A stretch of 64,000 bases of DNA. Origin: Drosophila persimilis. Lineage: Eukaryota; Arthropoda; Insecta; Diptera; Drosophilidae. The notes beneath the pieces were generated by a model. The model did no database searches. It had not been told where the DNA came from and was given only the letters and a program-made list of their open reading frames with translations. Within the stretch, counting starts at the first letter, position 1. Each line of letters opens with the position of its first letter. The stretch spans positions 14,508,001 to 14,572,000 of the forward strand of contig NW_020825289.1 in the NCBI RefSeq assembly GCF_003286085.1, read 5' to 3'. Positions 1 to 11,658 of this stretch are shown here, piece after piece. The position numbers were made by a program, and so were the translations under genes.

Positions 1-151
1 GCCGTAAACGCTCATCCGGAATGTAAGGGACTGTAAGCTTTTGAGTTCCTCTCTCGCTCAACAGAGGTCTGTTAGCGAAAGCTTTTAGATCACAGCACCA
101 GCGCGGGAGAATTTGAACTTGGTTCAAGTTGAAATGAAAGAATTTAAATTT

Positions 152-157
152 TTTATT
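152..157 (-). terminator. Poly(A) signal after the left-edge exon
   Basis: The plus strand reads TTTATT, which is AATAAA on minus, about 25 bases downstream of the stop at 182-184. The close spacing is the main support for a transcript ending here. Confidence 0.35.
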
Positions 158-181
158 CGTACGAAACGCTTAAGGGTAATT

Positions 182-300
182 TTAGTTGTTCCTTGTCGCC
201 CCAGCCATACCCAGGAGCATACCCATGAAGACGCTCTTCAGATCGTACGCCCAGGCAAGATAGGCAAAGATCATGACGAAGAAGTCTTGATCACCTCCTT
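182..300 (-). CDS. Possible terminal exon of a small or membrane protein (partial)
   Basis: On the minus strand an open stretch ends at TAA (182-184) and encodes about 38 residues that read like real protein: GGDQDFFVMIFAYLAWAYD, then LKSVFMGMLLGMAG and ATRNN. It is hydrophobic enough to contain a membrane helix. An AG acceptor at 301-302 preceded by CTAAT-like branch points could start the exon in the right phase; alternatively the ATG at 272-274 starts a 30-residue peptide. A minus-strand AATAAA follows the stop by about 25 bases, as expected for a 3' end. No upstream exon was found between here and the ena 3' UTR, and no family was recognised. It could be the last exon of a gene with distant exons, a micropeptide, or a relic. 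Confidence 0.3.
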
Positions 301-684
301 CTTATAGTGACTTCGAATTAGACTTGCATTGCATCTATTAGTACTCCGTACATTGTCTTATAAACTACTTCCATTAAAAATTCAAATTCTCTATGAATGC
401 AAGTTTTGTGGAGGCAAGCAGGAATGTGTTTATTGGTGGCATTGGGGACTTTTAATTATAAATGTGGGAGCTGTCGATTCTCGGAACAGCTGCCGTGTGC
501 CACAGGGCTTGCACCTGCTACAATCTAAGTTAATTAATTAAATGTTTAATGAGTAAAAAGTAATTCCTCCAACATACCGTGTAGTCTATAGTAGAGATGG
601 GCATATTTTAGGCAAATATGGTCAAAACCGCTGTGTACCGTAAAGATACTAGAAATAAAAACACACTTTCATTTGGTTTTCACA

Positions 685-2916
685 TACAAACGTTGGTTGT
701 TTATTTCACTGTACGCTCTTTTTGTTGAATATGCATATAATGTTTGCGCCTCTATTCCTTTCGCCTCGTCTCGCCTCGCCACGACTCGACTCCTCCGCCG
801 CTATAACTTATGCCGCTCTTACAGTTCTAAATGAATCCGTTGCTGATTTACTTTATATATATTTTGATCTCAAGTCAATGTTTGCTCAATGTCTCTTCCT
901 GCATCTGCATATGCCTCGCCACGTATGTATATTGAATATTCTTGTTGTTGTATATAAGTGTATAATATATATATTTAATTTAATACATAAAAAGTATGCG
1001 CTCGCTCCGCGCACGGGTATCCTCGATCTGCTCGATCTCCTTCTCTCTTGTTTAAAATAGTTTACGTGTGTGTTTAATATTAAATTGTTGCCTGCCATTG
1101 TTGCCGCAACGCTGCAGCAAAGATCATATATAAAAATACAAAAATCATAACATTTACATACGCCTCCGACTGACGCGTCTGGCCGCCATATAACTAGGTA
1201 TTCCATATAATCTATATATTCATACTCGTACTCGTACGTACGTCTGCATATCGACGCCACCTTGCACAGTACAGTCAATATATATGTACTACATCAAATG
1301 ATCGTTAAATTACAGAAAACTAAACGTATTTATATGCATTCGAATTATACACAACTACACCGATCGATCCAATCGGATCCGATCCGATCCGCAGTATAAA
1401 TAAATTTCTTGTCCACTTAATAAACAATTTCACTTTTGTATGCCTTAAGAACTAAACTCTCCTGCTGCTCCTACTCCGCATCCTCCTCCTCTGCCCTAGT
1501 GCCAGGCCAGACCCTCCGCGCATCCTCGTTATCTGCGTTCATTCAATAATTTCACTATTTAGTCTTAGTCGTATGTATATGGAAGTTGAAATCGGTACTC
1601 ATATGTTCAAGATCGGACGGGAAGGCGCTCGCCCACCGCCGAATCTGGGGAGGAGTGTACAATATTTAGTGGCTTTCCTTTATATATATATATATCAGTA
1701 TGTATATATATATTTATGTATGTATAATACGCAGCAGTCAATTGTTAATTTAGCTTTCTAATTTCGCTGTATAGATCGTATAGATCGCTTAGATCGCAGG
1801 GGTAATGCATGTTTACTTGTATATCTAACGCTAAGTTGCTCGAGAGTCAGAGTCCTGAACACCGCACTCAATTCCGCTTTGAACTGTTGATGTTTCGGTT
1901 TCTGTATCTGTTTTTGCTGAAGACTTGCTGGTTCTTGTTCCGATGTTGCTTAAATTGAGTTCGTATGAGATCGTGTGCTTAGGAAATTGGTTTCGGTTTT
2001 CTTTTTTGTGGGGGGAAATGCAGTGAAGTGACCTTTCTCTCGTTGCTCCTCCACAGACCAGACGACTGTGGGAGTATGAGAGATGGATAGATAGATCGAC
2101 AGATAGAGAGAGAGAGAGCGTTGATGGATGACATTTGTGGAATAGTTTTGTTTCGCCTCGCCTCCAATCGTAATACTTAATTTCTTTTAGGTTTGGTTAA
2201 TGAGTATGCCATGCCCATATATAGGTACTATATAAAGTTATGTATATATGAAAGGGTGTCCTTTTATATGTACGTATGCATATGGGGTATTCGTGTGTTT
2301 GAGTGTGTCTGTGTATTCGTGCACCGATCCAGAGAGATACATCAAAATGGTATGTATTACAAAAGTGGTTCAAAAACATTCGGCAGATAGGGGAGGGGGG
2401 AGGGGACAGGGGACTGTTGACAGAGAACAAACTAAAAGGAATCCGCCTGGTGGGAGCGAGGGATTGGGAGAGGAGAGGATAAACGAAAGAATTCTGGTTC
2501 TCACACTAAAATTGGTTTAGACTTATGCAAAATAATGTACAATTGTAGAGTTAATTACATACTGAGGGTCGCCGAATATATAGACGTATACGTAGACGTA
2601 ACTTAAAAGTCGGTAAGCAGTTCCCACTAAAAATATAATTACTTTGACTAAAGTTCCACCTCATACGCCTATTCTGCGTTTGTGTGTGTTTTTTGTGTTT
2701 GTGTTTGTGTTTATGTAACCCTACATATAACCTAGAGCATATGCTTTATACATATTTACTCGTATGTATCTTTTCTGTGTACGTATTTATGCCCATGCCT
2801 TCACGCCCCACTCCTTCGGTCCCCGAGTGCATTCAAGCTTGCTCCTACTGCTGCTGCTCCTCCGACTTGGACCTTCGAGAGTGCGGGGCCCACGCATATC
2901 TCGATAATATGTTGAT
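685..2916 (-). other. ena: ena 3' untranslated region
   Basis: This stretch follows the ena stop codon (2917-2919), has no credible coding frame on either strand, and is AT-rich with TATA-type simple repeats (about 1679-1720), repeated GATCG-type words near 1361-1390 and GA runs near 2100-2118. The first convincing minus-strand AATAAA is at 700-705. A 3' UTR of about 2.2 kb is inferred; shorter alternative ends are possible. Confidence 0.55.
700..705 (-). terminator. ena: Candidate ena poly(A) signal
   Basis: TTTATT on plus is AATAAA on minus, in an AT-rich setting 2.2 kb past the ena stop. A plus-strand AATAAA also occurs about 45 bases to its left, so a convergent plus-strand transcript cannot be excluded. 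Confidence 0.4.
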
Positions 2917-5900
2917 CTATCTGCGATTGAACTCCGATTTGATAGCTGCAAGAACACACAAGTTTTATTAGACACCATCCGCAGGTCAGAGAAGGAATTG
3001 ATCCACCCACCATCTATGATCTCGTTCTTGACCTTCTGGATCTCCAGGCGCATCTCGCGCACTATCTCAGCCTTCAGTGTGTCCAAGTCTCCGTTGGACA
3101 GTGCCAGGGACAGGCCATCGCCGTTCACCTGTCAGACAACAGAAAGAATTAGCCTCTTGTGCCGAATTCAAGGGAAAACTCCAAGAGATCTCTCACCTTC
3201 AGAATGGTCTCCTCGCTGGCACTGCCGAAGCGCTTTCGCATGGGTCGTGGCGATTCCCCGCCGCTGTTCGTTGTGTTGCTGCCAGCTCCGCCAGAGCTGC
3301 CGTTGGGCCCGTTCGTCCCAGAGCCGTTTCCGGCACCGCCGCCCAGCTTATGGGGCAGCGTGTTGGACTTCTCCCACGGACGCTGCTTCACCTCGGGCTC
3401 AGGATCGGGCTAAAAACGGACAGAACAAGGAATTAGCTAAATGGAAACGCCCACTTCAGTGCACTCACCTCTTTCTTCTCGGCCTGGGCACGACGCCGCG
3501 CCAGCGTCTTGGCCATCTCGTCCATCATGGAGGCCATGCCATTGGAGCTGCGTCCGATTGTGCCATAGTTTCCGCTGCCTCCACTGGAGGTGCTGCTGCC
3601 ACTGTTCTCCGGAGCAGAAGTCGTGGACTGTGAGGGAGAACGGATAAGGGATAAGCCATAAGGGATTATATAATGTACTAGGATCTTCCAGTGCCGGAGA
3701 ATGGGTCCCCCACTCACCTTGTTTTTCTTGAGCTTGAGCTGTTGCAGTTGGGAGGCCAGCGAGCCCATGAGATCTGCTTGGGGGTCATCTTTTTTGGGCG
3801 CTCCGCCCATTCCCGGGGGCGGAGGCGGTGGAGGAGGGGCGCCAGGACCCCCGGGACCACCCGGAGCTGGCGGTCCGCCCATGGCTGGCGGCGCTGGTGG
3901 CGCCGGTGGAGCCGGCGGCTGCGGCGGAGGCGGGGCTCCGTTGAACATCTGTGGCGGCGCTGGCGGAGCTCCGCCGAAGGTGGGCGGCGGCGGGGGCGGG
4001 GCTGGAGCAGCGGGCTGGCCCCCGCCCTGGCTGCTCATGCGGTTCAGAGGGATCTGGCCTTGTGACGGATTCATGGGCGGCGGCATCGGCACCTGGCCAT
4101 ACGGATTCTCCGCCTGCTGCTGCTGCTGCTGCGGCGGCGGCTGTGGATGTGCCTGGGGCGGACCGTAGCCGGGAGCGGGCATGGCTGGCGCCTGTGGCGG
4201 CTGCTGCTGCTGGACCATCTGTTGCTGGCTGGCGTACACGACGCTGTTGGCGCTGGCCGAGCTCGGGATGTGGCCGTGTCCGTGGCCGGGCTGCGAGACC
4301 ACGTAAATGGGTCCGCCCCCGTTCTGATGCGGCGGCTGGGGCTGCTGCTGCTGCGGCAGAGACTGCTGTGGGGGCTGTGTCGGGTATTGATGCATATTGA
4401 GATTGGGATTAGAATTGGAGAGCACGTAGTGCGGCTGCTGGTACTGATGGTGTTTCATTGGAGCATTGGAGCATTGGTGGTGGGTTCAGGTGGTGCGGGC
4501 GGTTCGGGTGGATCAAGAGGGGTGGATCAAGCCAATTTGCGGATGAAATGAAACAGAAAGACAAACACGTGGCAGCGAAATGAGGAATCTGAATCTGGGA
4601 TCTGCCAGGATCTGGACATATGTATGTTCTGGACGTACCTGAGAGGGACCCGGATAGCCCGCCTGGACCATCTGCTGCTGCTGCTGCTGGGCGGCGTAGA
4701 CGGGTTGCTGCTGCTGCTGCTGCTGGTACGGCTGCTGTGGCTGTTGTTGGGGCTGCTGCGGCTGCTGCAGGGCCTGGCCCGGGGCCGGGGGGATTTGTGG
4801 GTTCACCTGCGGCGGTAGGCCGTTGGGCGTGGGTCCGTTGCCGGCGGGCGGTCTGTAATGGGGTCCCGGCGGGGCCATCTGCTGCTGCTGCTGCTGTTGC
4901 TGCGGCTGGGGGGCCGGCGGTGCGCTAAGGGAATTCCTTTAGTGAGCAAATTTCAGCGGAGGATCGCATGCAAGGATGAGGCATGAGCGGGAGGATGAGA
5001 GAGTGAGAGCATGGATTAATGAGTGCCCGATCGAGTGGGGAATCGATCCCTGAGGCGGTGGATGAGAGATGGTAGCGGTACCCACCTGCTGGTGCGATGG
5101 TGGCCCTGGGGCGTCGGCGGACTCTGGGGTATGTTATTCTGGTTGGTCTGCGAAGTGGGCGTCTGGGCCGAGGGCGTGATGTGGCCGGCAATGCCGTTGT
5201 TCTGCCGGAGAATGGCCGCATCCTCGCTGGTCATGGTGCGGTAGCCCATGTCCTCCTCGTACCCGTTGCCATTGGTCGGTTGTCCGCCCGGGTTGTTGGC
5301 CACCCGGCCGCTGAGCACCTGCAGCGATTGAGAGACGGACTATAGATGGGGTGGGGAAGCGGCCCGAGCAAGCGGCACTTACCTCCAGCGCGTGCATCAT
5401 GGCCCGGGCGAAGTTCTCCGCATCGTTCTGGCTGGAGAAGTTCAGCCCGTAGACGAACTTGGAGTCGCGCCACTGGTGGAACGTGGCCGTGGCCTGGTTG
5501 TACTTCAGCCCCTTCAGGATCGAGCAGTTGATCACCACCTCGAGGTCGTGCAGCTTCCGTCCCACCACCCGGAACGTGTTGTTCTGCTGGTGGTGGTAGA
5601 TCTGCACCTTGCTCAGTCCCGACGAGCTCCCCGAGGGCACCCACTTCTTCTGGTTGTCGTCGTAGACCATCACAGAGGCGCGTGCCCCGATAATGCTCTG
5701 CTCACTGGAATCACAAGAGACAGAACACAGGATTAGACAGTGGAACGGTGTAGAGTGGAGAGAAGGGAATGATGATATACGAGTAATGAGTTCAAAGGAA
5801 GAGATCAATAACAATTACTAAATGGATTTCCCAGAGTCTGTTCCGAGAAACGGAATGTCATTAGAGCTTATTCTTCTTCTTCTTTTTATGTGGATCCGCT

Positions 5901-8900
5901 TCGCTCCGATCCACACACTTTTCACACGACTCCACGTCTCGAGAGTGCTTTGTATCTATGTATCTATCCCACCAGTCCCTCCCCACACCTGGCGAGCTGG
6001 AGAACTGGAGAACACAGGAAGTGCAATGCATTTCTTTGCCTTGCGGCGAAGGGAATTGCTCACACACCTGTCATGCAGCCAGTCGTGAGCGTCTACAGTC
6101 TCCAGTCTTCAGTCTTCAGTCTTCCGTCTCTCGAGTCTCACGGAACGATTAAATGATTCTAATGAAAGTTCTAATATGCTGCTGCTCTGATGCTCAACCT
6201 TTAGCATTTTTCCCCTCTTCTCTTCAGTTGACAATTAAAGCGGAAAGGGGATCGGTTTGGATCGGGTACTTGAGCAAACATGTGGCAGGCAGGCAGGCAA
6301 ACAGCAAACAGCAAATGAACGAACGAACGAACGAACGCCTTCATTGGAAAAATGCAAAGGCGATGACGAGTTGTTGACTTGCCCCGCGACTCGGTTCTGC
6401 CTGTTTTTTTGCTGTCTTGCACTGCTCCGAGTTGTGTGTTAGTGGGGGAAAGAGATAATGACAGCAGCAGCAAAAGCAGCAACAGAAACCGACCACAAAA
6501 CGAGTCGAGTCTGCAGAATTCTCGCCTTAGCCAGACTCTAGCTCGCGAGACTCGCGAGACCTGGTCCAAGCCAAAAGCCGCGAGTAGTTTTGCACTTAAA
6601 TGGAGCTCCGCGGACGGGGCGGACAGACGGCAGGCAGAAATCTCTGTGCGAACCCGAGCTCTGGCCACAGCTGTGCCGTAGATCTCCTTATATAACTACT
6701 CGCGGGGTGGCCAGAGGGGGCTCTGTGCTCTGTGCTCTGTGGCTGTGGCTTCGATTTGCTTCGAACGAAAGTGAAGTGAAGCCTGTGTTTCCCCTGACAC
6801 CCGCCCCCCCTCCACCCTCCCCCCCACTTGGCCATAGGTGAGTAATCCTAGAAAACGAAAATTGGCAAACAAATGAGCATGTGGCAGCTCTGGAGATCGG
6901 CGAAACCTCTGCTGAGCACTGAGCACTGAACTGCTGCTCTCTTTCGGGTGGTGCAGGGGGTGGGGGCGGTGTCGTGTAATGGGAGGCAGGTGAAATTGGG
7001 CACGGCGGGGCACTTTAGTTAGTCGTGCGTTAAGCTGCATGCAGATTCGTTGTGTTGTGTGCTTCGCTTCTGTGGTGCAGCACACACGAAAGTGGTTTCC
7101 AACTTAATTGGCGTTAAATTATAATTATGATTATGATTAAGTGGGGGCCAGTGGGGTGGGTGAGGGAGGGCTGGGGGGCAGGGCGACGTCTACGTGTAGC
7201 AGTAAAAGCGAATTCTTTGATTTCTCGCTGAAATGAAGAACGTAGCTGAGATGACGAATTCTTTCATCCATTGCCATATGCCAAGCTATGCTGCTACGTG
7301 CCGGAGAGATCCCACCCCAACCCAGCAACACCCAAGCCCCCCAAGGACGTTGCCCAAAAGGCCAATGAGGGGGAAGGAGGGGCAGTGGGGAAAGTGTTGT
7401 GGGGGGGACTCAAAACATACGCAAAAATTGTTGTCATGCCCCCAATGGATTTATCTTTGACCGAATTATGGCGACGCTGAGGGAGGATTCGTTGCTGATT
7501 CTGTTGTTGTTGTTGTTTCTGTATTATGTTGTGTTGCATGTTGTTGTTGTTGCTGCTGTTGTGTTGCTGTTGTTGTTGCAGGTAATGATGTATGTTGCTG
7601 TAGAGATGCTGTTTATGTGGATGTTGCTGCTGCTGCTGCTGTGTTGATGATGATGATGGGATTGTTCTAATTGAGAACGACATGGAACAGCCAAGTCTCG
7701 ATGGGCCAGCCTTAGAAGGGTAGGAGCAGGAAGTGGAAGTGGAAGTGGAGGAGGAGGAGGCGGATGAAGTGGCGCCACTCGTGGAAGAAGTGGGGCAGAA
7801 GGTAGAAGCAGCCGGCGGGTTAGAGGTCGTTGGATCGGAGGGGGAAACGCATTTGCGTAGAGTGGAAAATATAACCGACGACGAGGAGGAGGACGAAGCA
7901 CTGGAATGGGAGGTTGATGCTGATGCTGATGCTGATGTGGATGTGGATGGAGTGGCTATCGTGTGTGCTGCAACTGGGGCAGCTGTGGCTGATGGTGGCT
8001 GTACATACAACGACTGATCCTGGACGGATCGCTGGTGTTGTTGGTGGGGCGCTTCGTAGATGGGTGCGGCGCCCCGGTCGGCCTTCGGCAGCTGCAGGAC
8101 GAGCTGCTCGTGCTCGTGGTAGGCCGACCGCTGGCGCAGGAGCAGCTCCTGCTGCTGCTGCTGCTGCTGCTGGTAGTGGTGGTACATGGGATGGCGGTAG
8201 TCGAGCAGATCCAGCTCCTGCAGCTCCTCGATGCTGTAGTACTCGGACAGGCCCTTGACGCGGTGCAGGCTCTGGCTGCGACGAATCAACTCCCCGGCGG
8301 GCTGTGTGGCAGCCACGGGGGCACCCTTCGGCGCCTGGAACTCGCACATGCCGCCGGCGGGGCCGGTGGACTGGTGGTAGGCCAGGATGGGGCCCGAGGA
8401 GGCCACCACGGCATTGGGTTTCTTGCTGCTGAACGAGGTCTTGGCATAGAGTTTCTTCATGGCCATTAACTGTTGGCCAATATTTGAAGAGGCGGCAGAC
8501 ACGCACACAGCTGGGATCCCACGATCCCACACACACACGCGCGCACACACACACAGGCACAGAAAAACACTCGGAAACCGACGACGGACGACCGACGATC
8601 AACGATCAGCTATCAAAGATCTCAGATATATCCAATTTATGTTTGTCTAGGCTCCGCTGCCACTGCCACTGCCGCTGCCTCTTCCCACTCGGATCTTGGA
8701 TCTGTTGGTGTCTGCGGTCGGTGTCTCTGCTCTCGTGCCACGTCCGATCCAACTGAAACCGCGATTGAGATTGAGATTGAGACTGCGGCTCGAAACGAAA
8801 CTAAACGGCTCTGGCATTCGACTCGCACCAGTCGGAGGCCAAGACAACTCTCTGGCCCCGACGACGACGACGACGCTCACTCTCCCGCCCAGCCAATGGC

Positions 8901-11582
8901 CAACAGCGAGAGCAAGAGAGCGAGAGCGAGAGCGTATGCGAGCAGAAGAGAGAGAATGGATGGATGGATGGTTGGAGAGCGATAGTGGATAGTCGCTCTG
9001 TTTGAGCACTTTGAAACCGTCTAAAAGGCAAATAATTACTCTTCAAAGTCAATAAAATAATGAGAAATGATGAGATGATGGCGGATGAGTGATGAGCGAC
9101 CCAGAGAGGTGGCCAGGTAGTGGAGCAGATCGCTTAGTCAACAGATACTGCAACATGCCTCACGGGCTTCATACCAGAGGCAGTCTCTGGCAAGGCAAGT
9201 ATTAACCCAGAAGATCTTCCAAACAGATCTAGAGGCAAAGTACAAGCACATTCGAGAGATAGAAAGACTATCTTTGAGGTTTATCCTTGGCGTTCTACCA
9301 GATCCGGCTACGAACAGTTCCAAAGTCTCTTCGAAAGGGTATACGAAAAGTCCTCTAGCGAAAAACCTCCCAGTGCGAAGCTGGCGGGCAATCTTTTTTG
9401 TTTAGACAGCGACAACTTCTCATGACCGTCAGTCAGTCAGTCAGTCAGTCCGTCAATCTGTTCGTCACTTGGTCATTCGTTCAGTTAGTCAGTTGGTGGT
9501 TTCATTCGTTTGTCCGCCAGTGCGATAATTACTTAAGAAACGAGCTCAATAATTTATATTTCCCCCTCGAGTGACTATTACAAGTATTTTTTATTCCTTC
9601 CTCCCTCTCCCTCTCTCTCTCTCTCTCAACTGTTCTTTGGCGGCGGAAAGCGCAGAGAGGGGCAGAGTGGTGGAGGGGCAGAGGCGGTGCACAGCTTGTG
9701 GCATGCTATGAAAAATTCATATAAAATTGTAAATCCCGCGACTGTGTGCTCCGGTCTGGAGAGGTCTTGAGATTCAGATCTGTTTCAGAGTTTCAGAGCT
9801 CCAGCGTTGAGGCTTTCGGCTTTTTGCCCCTCAACTTCTCGTCTCAGTTCTTGAATGTAATTTCCAATTAACATTGTTGTTGTTTTTGTTGTTGTTGCCC
9901 CGATTATCGTATTGCTTTAATGGCTTTGTCAGAATGGTAGCCCCTCAGACCCGCTCCGCCTTCGGTCTAGGGTCTAGGGTCTGGGCCTAAACGTGTGCCG
10001 CGGCTTAAATGATTTGGCAACTAAATATTTTTTTTTGTTTCCTCTTGTCTGATATTTTGGTAATACCATTTCCATTGGTTGTGTGTCTGGGAGGGCGGGG
10101 GGCAGACCCGCAGGCAGACAAGCGACAAAGCAAACAAAAGGCCCCACATGTGAGCAATCACCGCACAGAAAGTAGGTTGCCAGGCGGAGGGGCAGGGCGT
10201 GGCAGGGCGCGGAGTCAGCCAGGAGATGGAAACAGTTGACTCCAGGCAAACAGCCAGAAGGGGGTAACGGGGGGGAACGGAATCAATATCCAATATCACT
10301 GCACGAAGGAGCGCTTCCTGCTGCCGCTGGCAGCTCCATCATAATAATCCCTTCGACGACAAGAGATTGCGATTGGGGTCACCCTCTCGCCACACTCACA
10401 CACAGGTGATGAGTGGATGAATGGCAGGATGAATGGATGAGTGGTGCTGTGGTGCAGTCAGCTAATTGGAATCGACTTGAATCACGGCACTCTGGCACTC
10501 TCAAGCTTAAAGCTGCAGGTAATCTCTGAGTCTGTCCAACACACAAATAACATACCCCGAAAATCTATTTGGGTTCCGTTTTTGATTCCCCCTTAGACGC
10601 CCAGAAGAAGTTCGAAGTTCCCAGAAGATTCGAATCGATTAATGCACTCGATAAGAGCCTCCAATTAATGGTTTGAAGCAATTAGCGAGGGAATCTCCCT
10701 CCAATCCGAACAAAGCACGAACAAAGCCACAGCGCCCTATCCGTTTTGACGAGTACCTTGATGGTCCCTCTCCGAGCAGCTCCGATCCGTGGTCCGTGGG
10801 ACAAATGTTACCCATCGAGCGGCGCAATTGGAACTGGAACTGGCACTGGCCCTGGCACTGGCACTGGGCACCGCATGCACATTATGAGCCGCGAAATACG
10901 ATAGAACAGACCACGGAATACGAGGAAGCCAGCCCCTGGACGCTGCTGAAACGCTGAAATTAAGTTTAAAGCGAGGGCCGGATTTCCTTGGAGACATCAA
11001 AATGATGACACGCCCAAAAAAAAAAAAGCTGGCTGCGTTTTTGCTTATTCACAATTCAGTTACCACCAGTGGGGGAGGGGTGGATGGGGTGGTCTGTGGG
11101 GGGGCACTGTTTTAGCCCTGACTAAGCAAACAGACATCGGATCGGATGGGTGAGCTCCCCAAATGGGAAGCCGCACCCCGCTTTAGACCAAACAAACAAA
11201 TTATGGGGATTAATAAAATATAAAAAAAAAAACGGACGGAAGGAAGGAGTCGCCGTCGCCCACCGTCCATCCCGTTCCCCTGGGTGCGGGCTTTCGCATA
11301 AATTCTGGGGCAAATGAGCCACAAAAAGGTTGAAAGTTGACCCATAAATTCCGTGAAAGATGGAGCCAAGACCCGTCAAGGTGGGAAAGTGGTGGAGACG
11401 GAGGAGGAGGAGGAATCTGTGAATTGAACTCAATTTGAATGGGATTCATAATTGAAATGTCCTTCACGGGCGATTGACGTGAATGAATCTCTAAATGAAT
11501 GGGGAATGGGGAGTGGGATGGATGGGGGGGTAGAAAAAGTATCTATTGATTGCCAAAGTCGGGGAATGTAAACTTACGTCAT
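2917..11582 (-). CDS. ena: Enabled (Ena/VASP actin regulator), short isoform
   Basis: Ena/VASP proteins bind FPPPP ligands, profilin-actin and F-actin, and promote barbed-end elongation at lamellipodia, filopodia and growth cones. Exons, minus order: 11578-11582 (ATG AC, splice donor GTAAGT), 5383-5704, 5086-5318, 4639-4924, 3718-4443, 3469-3627, 3197-3409, 3011-3128, 2917-2945. Phases agree at every joint and give 696 residues. The EVH1 domain (about 1-112) keeps the ligand-binding aromatics Y16, W23 and F77. A glutamine-rich middle and a proline/glycine profilin-binding region (exons at 4639-4924 and 3718-4443) follow. The EVH2 part has an actin-binding [20 protein letters not shown] helix, the basic F-actin block around KTLARRR, and the C-terminal tetramerising coil ([18 protein letters not shown] onward) ending SEFNRR. 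The last intron (2946-3010) splits the coil, so reading straight through at that point would give a false C-terminus. Confidence 0.93.
6660..6697 (-). promoter_or_regulatory. TATA-like element inside ena
   Basis: TTATATAAGG on minus (centred on 6689-6696) sits in the intron between the long-isoform exon and the EVH1 exon. It has a good TATA match but no ATG exon with the right phase was found downstream of it, so it may be chance or drive a non-coding or internally initiated transcript. Confidence 0.2.
7421..8466 (-). CDS. ena: ena long-isoform first coding exon (N-terminal extension)
   Basis: The exon opens at ATG 8464-8466 ([16 protein letters not shown]) and its donor (GTATGT on minus, 7415-7420) joins in phase to the EVH1 exon at 5704, giving residues IFA-EQSII and a 1043-residue protein. 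The 348-residue extension has a conserved-looking start, a leucine/tyrosine-rich motif ([20 protein letters not shown]), poly-Gln tracts and long Ser/Thr-rich, apparently disordered segments. Long Ena isoforms with such an extension are known in Drosophila. An in-frame ATG further upstream (8548-8550) is preceded by a CA-rich simple repeat and looks less likely. The region 8640-9000 just upstream is rich in GAGA/CTCTCG motifs and could be the promoter. Confidence 0.8.
8640..11570. other. ena intron / alternative-promoter region, no coding seen
   Basis: This stretch contains GA/CT-rich blocks (8900-8965, 9604-9627), a tetranucleotide CAGT array (9428-9450), GT/TTG tracts and homopolymers. Open frames here are short, low-complexity or antisense to each other. 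It lies between the long-isoform exon and the short-isoform ATG exon and is most likely intron plus 5' UTR and promoter DNA of the long isoform. Confidence 0.5.
9428..9450. repeat. CAGT tetranucleotide microsatellite
   Basis: Six near-perfect tandem copies of a CAGT-type unit, followed by degenerate GTCN copies to about 9495. Confidence 0.85.
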
Positions 11583-11635
11583 TTCAATTTGGTTTCTTCT
11601 GTGGCTGCGGTTATCGTTCTAGTAGTTGCTTCTCT

Positions 11636-11658
11636 CCCTCTCTCTCTCTCTCTCTCTA
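11636..11658. repeat. CT microsatellite
   Basis: An uninterrupted CT run just upstream (on minus) of the short-isoform ena ATG exon. GAGA-factor binding is possible at such runs; this is inference. Confidence 0.85.

Noticed and set aside
3701-4551. Long plus-strand open frames opposite ena (Gly/Arg/Ala-rich)
   Set aside because: They mirror the Pro/Gln-rich coding exon of ena on minus; composition is the antisense of CCN/CAG codons.
7820-8602. 260-residue minus frame overlapping the ena long-isoform exon
   Set aside because: Shifted frame of a Gln/Ser-rich exon; the other frame has the conserved start and in-phase donor.
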